Assembly: GCF_019711495.1 (NCBI RefSeq)
Contig: NZ_JAIGNM010000001.1
Span: 1,550,001 to 1,614,000, forward strand
Reading direction: 5' to 3'
DNA from: Qipengyuania xiamenensis
Lineage (GTDB): Bacteria > Pseudomonadota > Alphaproteobacteria > Sphingomonadales > Sphingomonadaceae
Length of the DNA stretch: 64,000 nucleotides
Part shown: piece after piece, positions 62,879 to 64,000 of the stretch
How positions within the stretch are numbered: position 1 is the stretch's first letter
Layout: each line of letters starts with the position of its first letter
Made by a program: the position numbers and the translations under genes
The notes under the pieces: model-generated
The model's database searches: none
What the model was told of the DNA's origin: nothing
The model's input: the letters and a program-made list of their open reading frames with translations, nothing else

Positions 62879-63158
62879 GTTTTCTCTCGGCGCGGGGTCT
62901 AGGCAATTTGCAGCAGTTTGGCGAGTGCCGCGAGTATTTCCCACAGAAGTGGTTGCTCCCCTCAGCAAGAGGCGGCCCGGGCGCTTCCGGTCATGCTCCT
63001 GACGGGCGGCGATAATGTGGTAATCCGGTATCGTAGCTGCGGCAGCTCGCGACGGCTGGTATTTCAATTTCCCAAGATAAGGTTCCGCTTCGCATTTGCG
63101 AGGCACGATCGACTATTCGCCCCAACCCACGTCACCCAACCGGAGTACCCGCCGCCCA

Positions 63159-64000
63159 ATGCAGTTCGACGACATAGATTTCGTCATTATCGGAGCCGCC
63201 AAATCGGCCACTACCTGGCTGCAAAGGCGTCTCCAGTCGGATCCCGCCGTCTACATGCCCGATCCCGAGCTGCACTATTTCTCCCGCGAATACGATCGTG
63301 GTGCGGAATGGTACCTTTCGCAATTCAGCGACGAGGGGCTTGGCAAGACGGTCGGCGAGAAATCCAATTCCTACCTCTACGAACCGCAGGCGGCAGAGCG
63401 CCTGCACCGCGACCTGCCGCACGTGAAGCTGGTCGCCCAGCTGCGGAACCCGGTCGCGCGGGCCTATTCGGGCTACTGCATGCTATACCGGCGCGGCGAG
63501 ATCGGGGCGGATATCGAGACGCATCTCGATCCTGCCGGAAACCCCGACGAAAGGCTCCTCGGCTCGGGCAATTTCGCTTCCCACCTTCAGGCATTCATCG
63601 ATCTTTTCGGGCGCGATAAACTCCTGATCACCTTTTTCGAAGGTGTCGCCGATGACCCTGACGGCCAGATCCGGCAGGTCCGCGCACACCTTGGGCTGCC
63701 GCCGCTCGAACTGGAGGAGGATGCGCGGCAAAAGGTCAAGGACAAGACCGACCCGCGTATCCCGCCCCACATGCGCAAGCGCCTTGCGTGGCTCAAGCCG
63801 ATCGTGCGTCCCCTGCGCGGAAATCCGGCCTTCGAGGCCGCTCGCGGGCTGTTCGTCCGCAATTCCGAATACCCGCCTCTGACGGACGATTTGCGCCAGC
63901 GCCTGAACGACTATTACGCGCCCTCGATCGAGGCGCTGGAGAAGATGAGCGGGCAGTCTCTGGGTCACTGGTACGGACCTTCGGAAAGGTCGGGACGCTA
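63159..64000 (+). CDS. Sulfotransferase family protein (3' end at window edge)
   Basis: At least 280 residues of a PAPS-dependent sulfotransferase are encoded. The 5'-phosphosulfate-binding loop IIGAAKSATTWLQ is at residues 9-21 and the 3'-phosphate-binding QLRNPVARAYSGY segment is near 95. The final two bases of the window are TA in frame, so the stop codon probably falls exactly at the edge and the protein is nearly or fully complete. The acceptor (polysaccharide, lipid or small molecule) is unknown. It is divergent from the DAG-kinase gene, separated by 280 bases in which I see nothing else. Confidence 0.88.
   Translation, partial: MQFDDIDFVIIGAAKSATTWLQRRLQSDPAVYMPDPELHYFSREYDRGAEWYLSQFSDEGLGKTVGEKSNSYLYEPQAAERLHRDLPHVKLVAQLRNPVARAYSGYCMLYRRGEIGADIETHLDPAGNPDERLLGSGNFASHLQAFIDLFGRDKLLITFFEGVADDPDGQIRQVRAHLGLPPLELEEDARQKVKDKTDPRIPPHMRKRLAWLKPIVRPLRGNPAFEAARGLFVRNSEYPPLTDDLRQRLNDYYAPSIEALEKMSGQSLGHWYGPSERSGR

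Noticed and set aside
1-64000. Search for mobile elements, CRISPR arrays, rRNA and prophage genes
   Set aside because: No transposase, integrase, spaced repeat array, rRNA sequence or phage structural gene was seen. The tRNA-Leu has no adjacent integrase or att-like repeat.

Overview
This is a GC-rich chromosomal window with tightly packed genes, short gaps and many ATGA/GTGA stop-start overlaps. The gene content points to an alphaproteobacterium of the Sphingomonadales, most likely the Erythrobacteraceae. It includes the ~180 kDa NAD-glutamate dehydrogenase, a CYP153 alkane-type hydroxylase and a CYP108-like P450, a UrcA-family protein, a POT peptide transporter, IhfB, Zur, and a PqqD/asparagine-synthase peptide locus. 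The taxonomic call is inference from gene families, not from a marker-gene search. I see no insertion sequence, prophage, CRISPR array or rRNA, and no gene-free stretch longer than 300 bases.

Layout. 1-9500 (+): end of a Bcp peroxiredoxin, a DUF455 protein, a LytM peptidase, an acyl-CoA ligase/P450/DUF4259 operon, a YqiJ-YqiK (flotillin) pair and agmatine deiminase. 9506-15997 (-): a probable operon led by thrS, followed by a metallophosphoesterase, two tandem TauE/SafE exporters and a duplicated-domain membrane protein. Upstream of thrS is a threonine-rich leader peptide with alternative RNA hairpins. 16030-17694 (-): a secreted PhoD. 17859-23712 (+): a small membrane-protein/XRE operon, then DUF898, an M48 protease, an alpha/beta hydrolase, a TPR protein and a luciferase-like oxidoreductase. 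23873-34623 (+, with queG on -): giant GDH, ferredoxin-NAD(P) reductase, queG, a NatAB-type ABC exporter and CYP153. 34667-39671: exported MsrB (+), then on (-) a GT-C-like membrane protein, GtrA, a UGM-like flavoprotein and a double-PilZ protein. 39848-42623: tRNA-Leu(UAA), ihfB, a GntR regulator and a divergent POT transporter. 42729-48447: a paired amidohydrolase operon with an FKBP, NnrU, a hypothetical, an enoyl-CoA hydratase and UrcA. 48491-56113 (-): dxs, zur, msrA with a 39-aa membrane protein, purH, a heparinase II/III protein and rpe. 56252-60341 (+): a lasso-like RiPP locus (PqqD, 45-aa precursor, asparagine-synthase-like cyclase, ABC exporter). 60460-64000: DUF2141, a nucleotidyltransferase/diacylglycerol kinase pair and a sulfotransferase.

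Two observations stand out. First, thrS appears to be controlled by ribosome-mediated attenuation: a 23-codon leader ORF holds seven consecutive Thr codons, followed by a 12-bp antiterminator helix and a competing hairpin, and its promoter is placed so that the leader could be leaderless. Second, the 56-60 kb RiPP locus has the hallmarks of a lasso peptide cluster. It lacks the B2 leader peptidase, and its precursor does not fit the usual leader/core rules, so the product may be a variant class.
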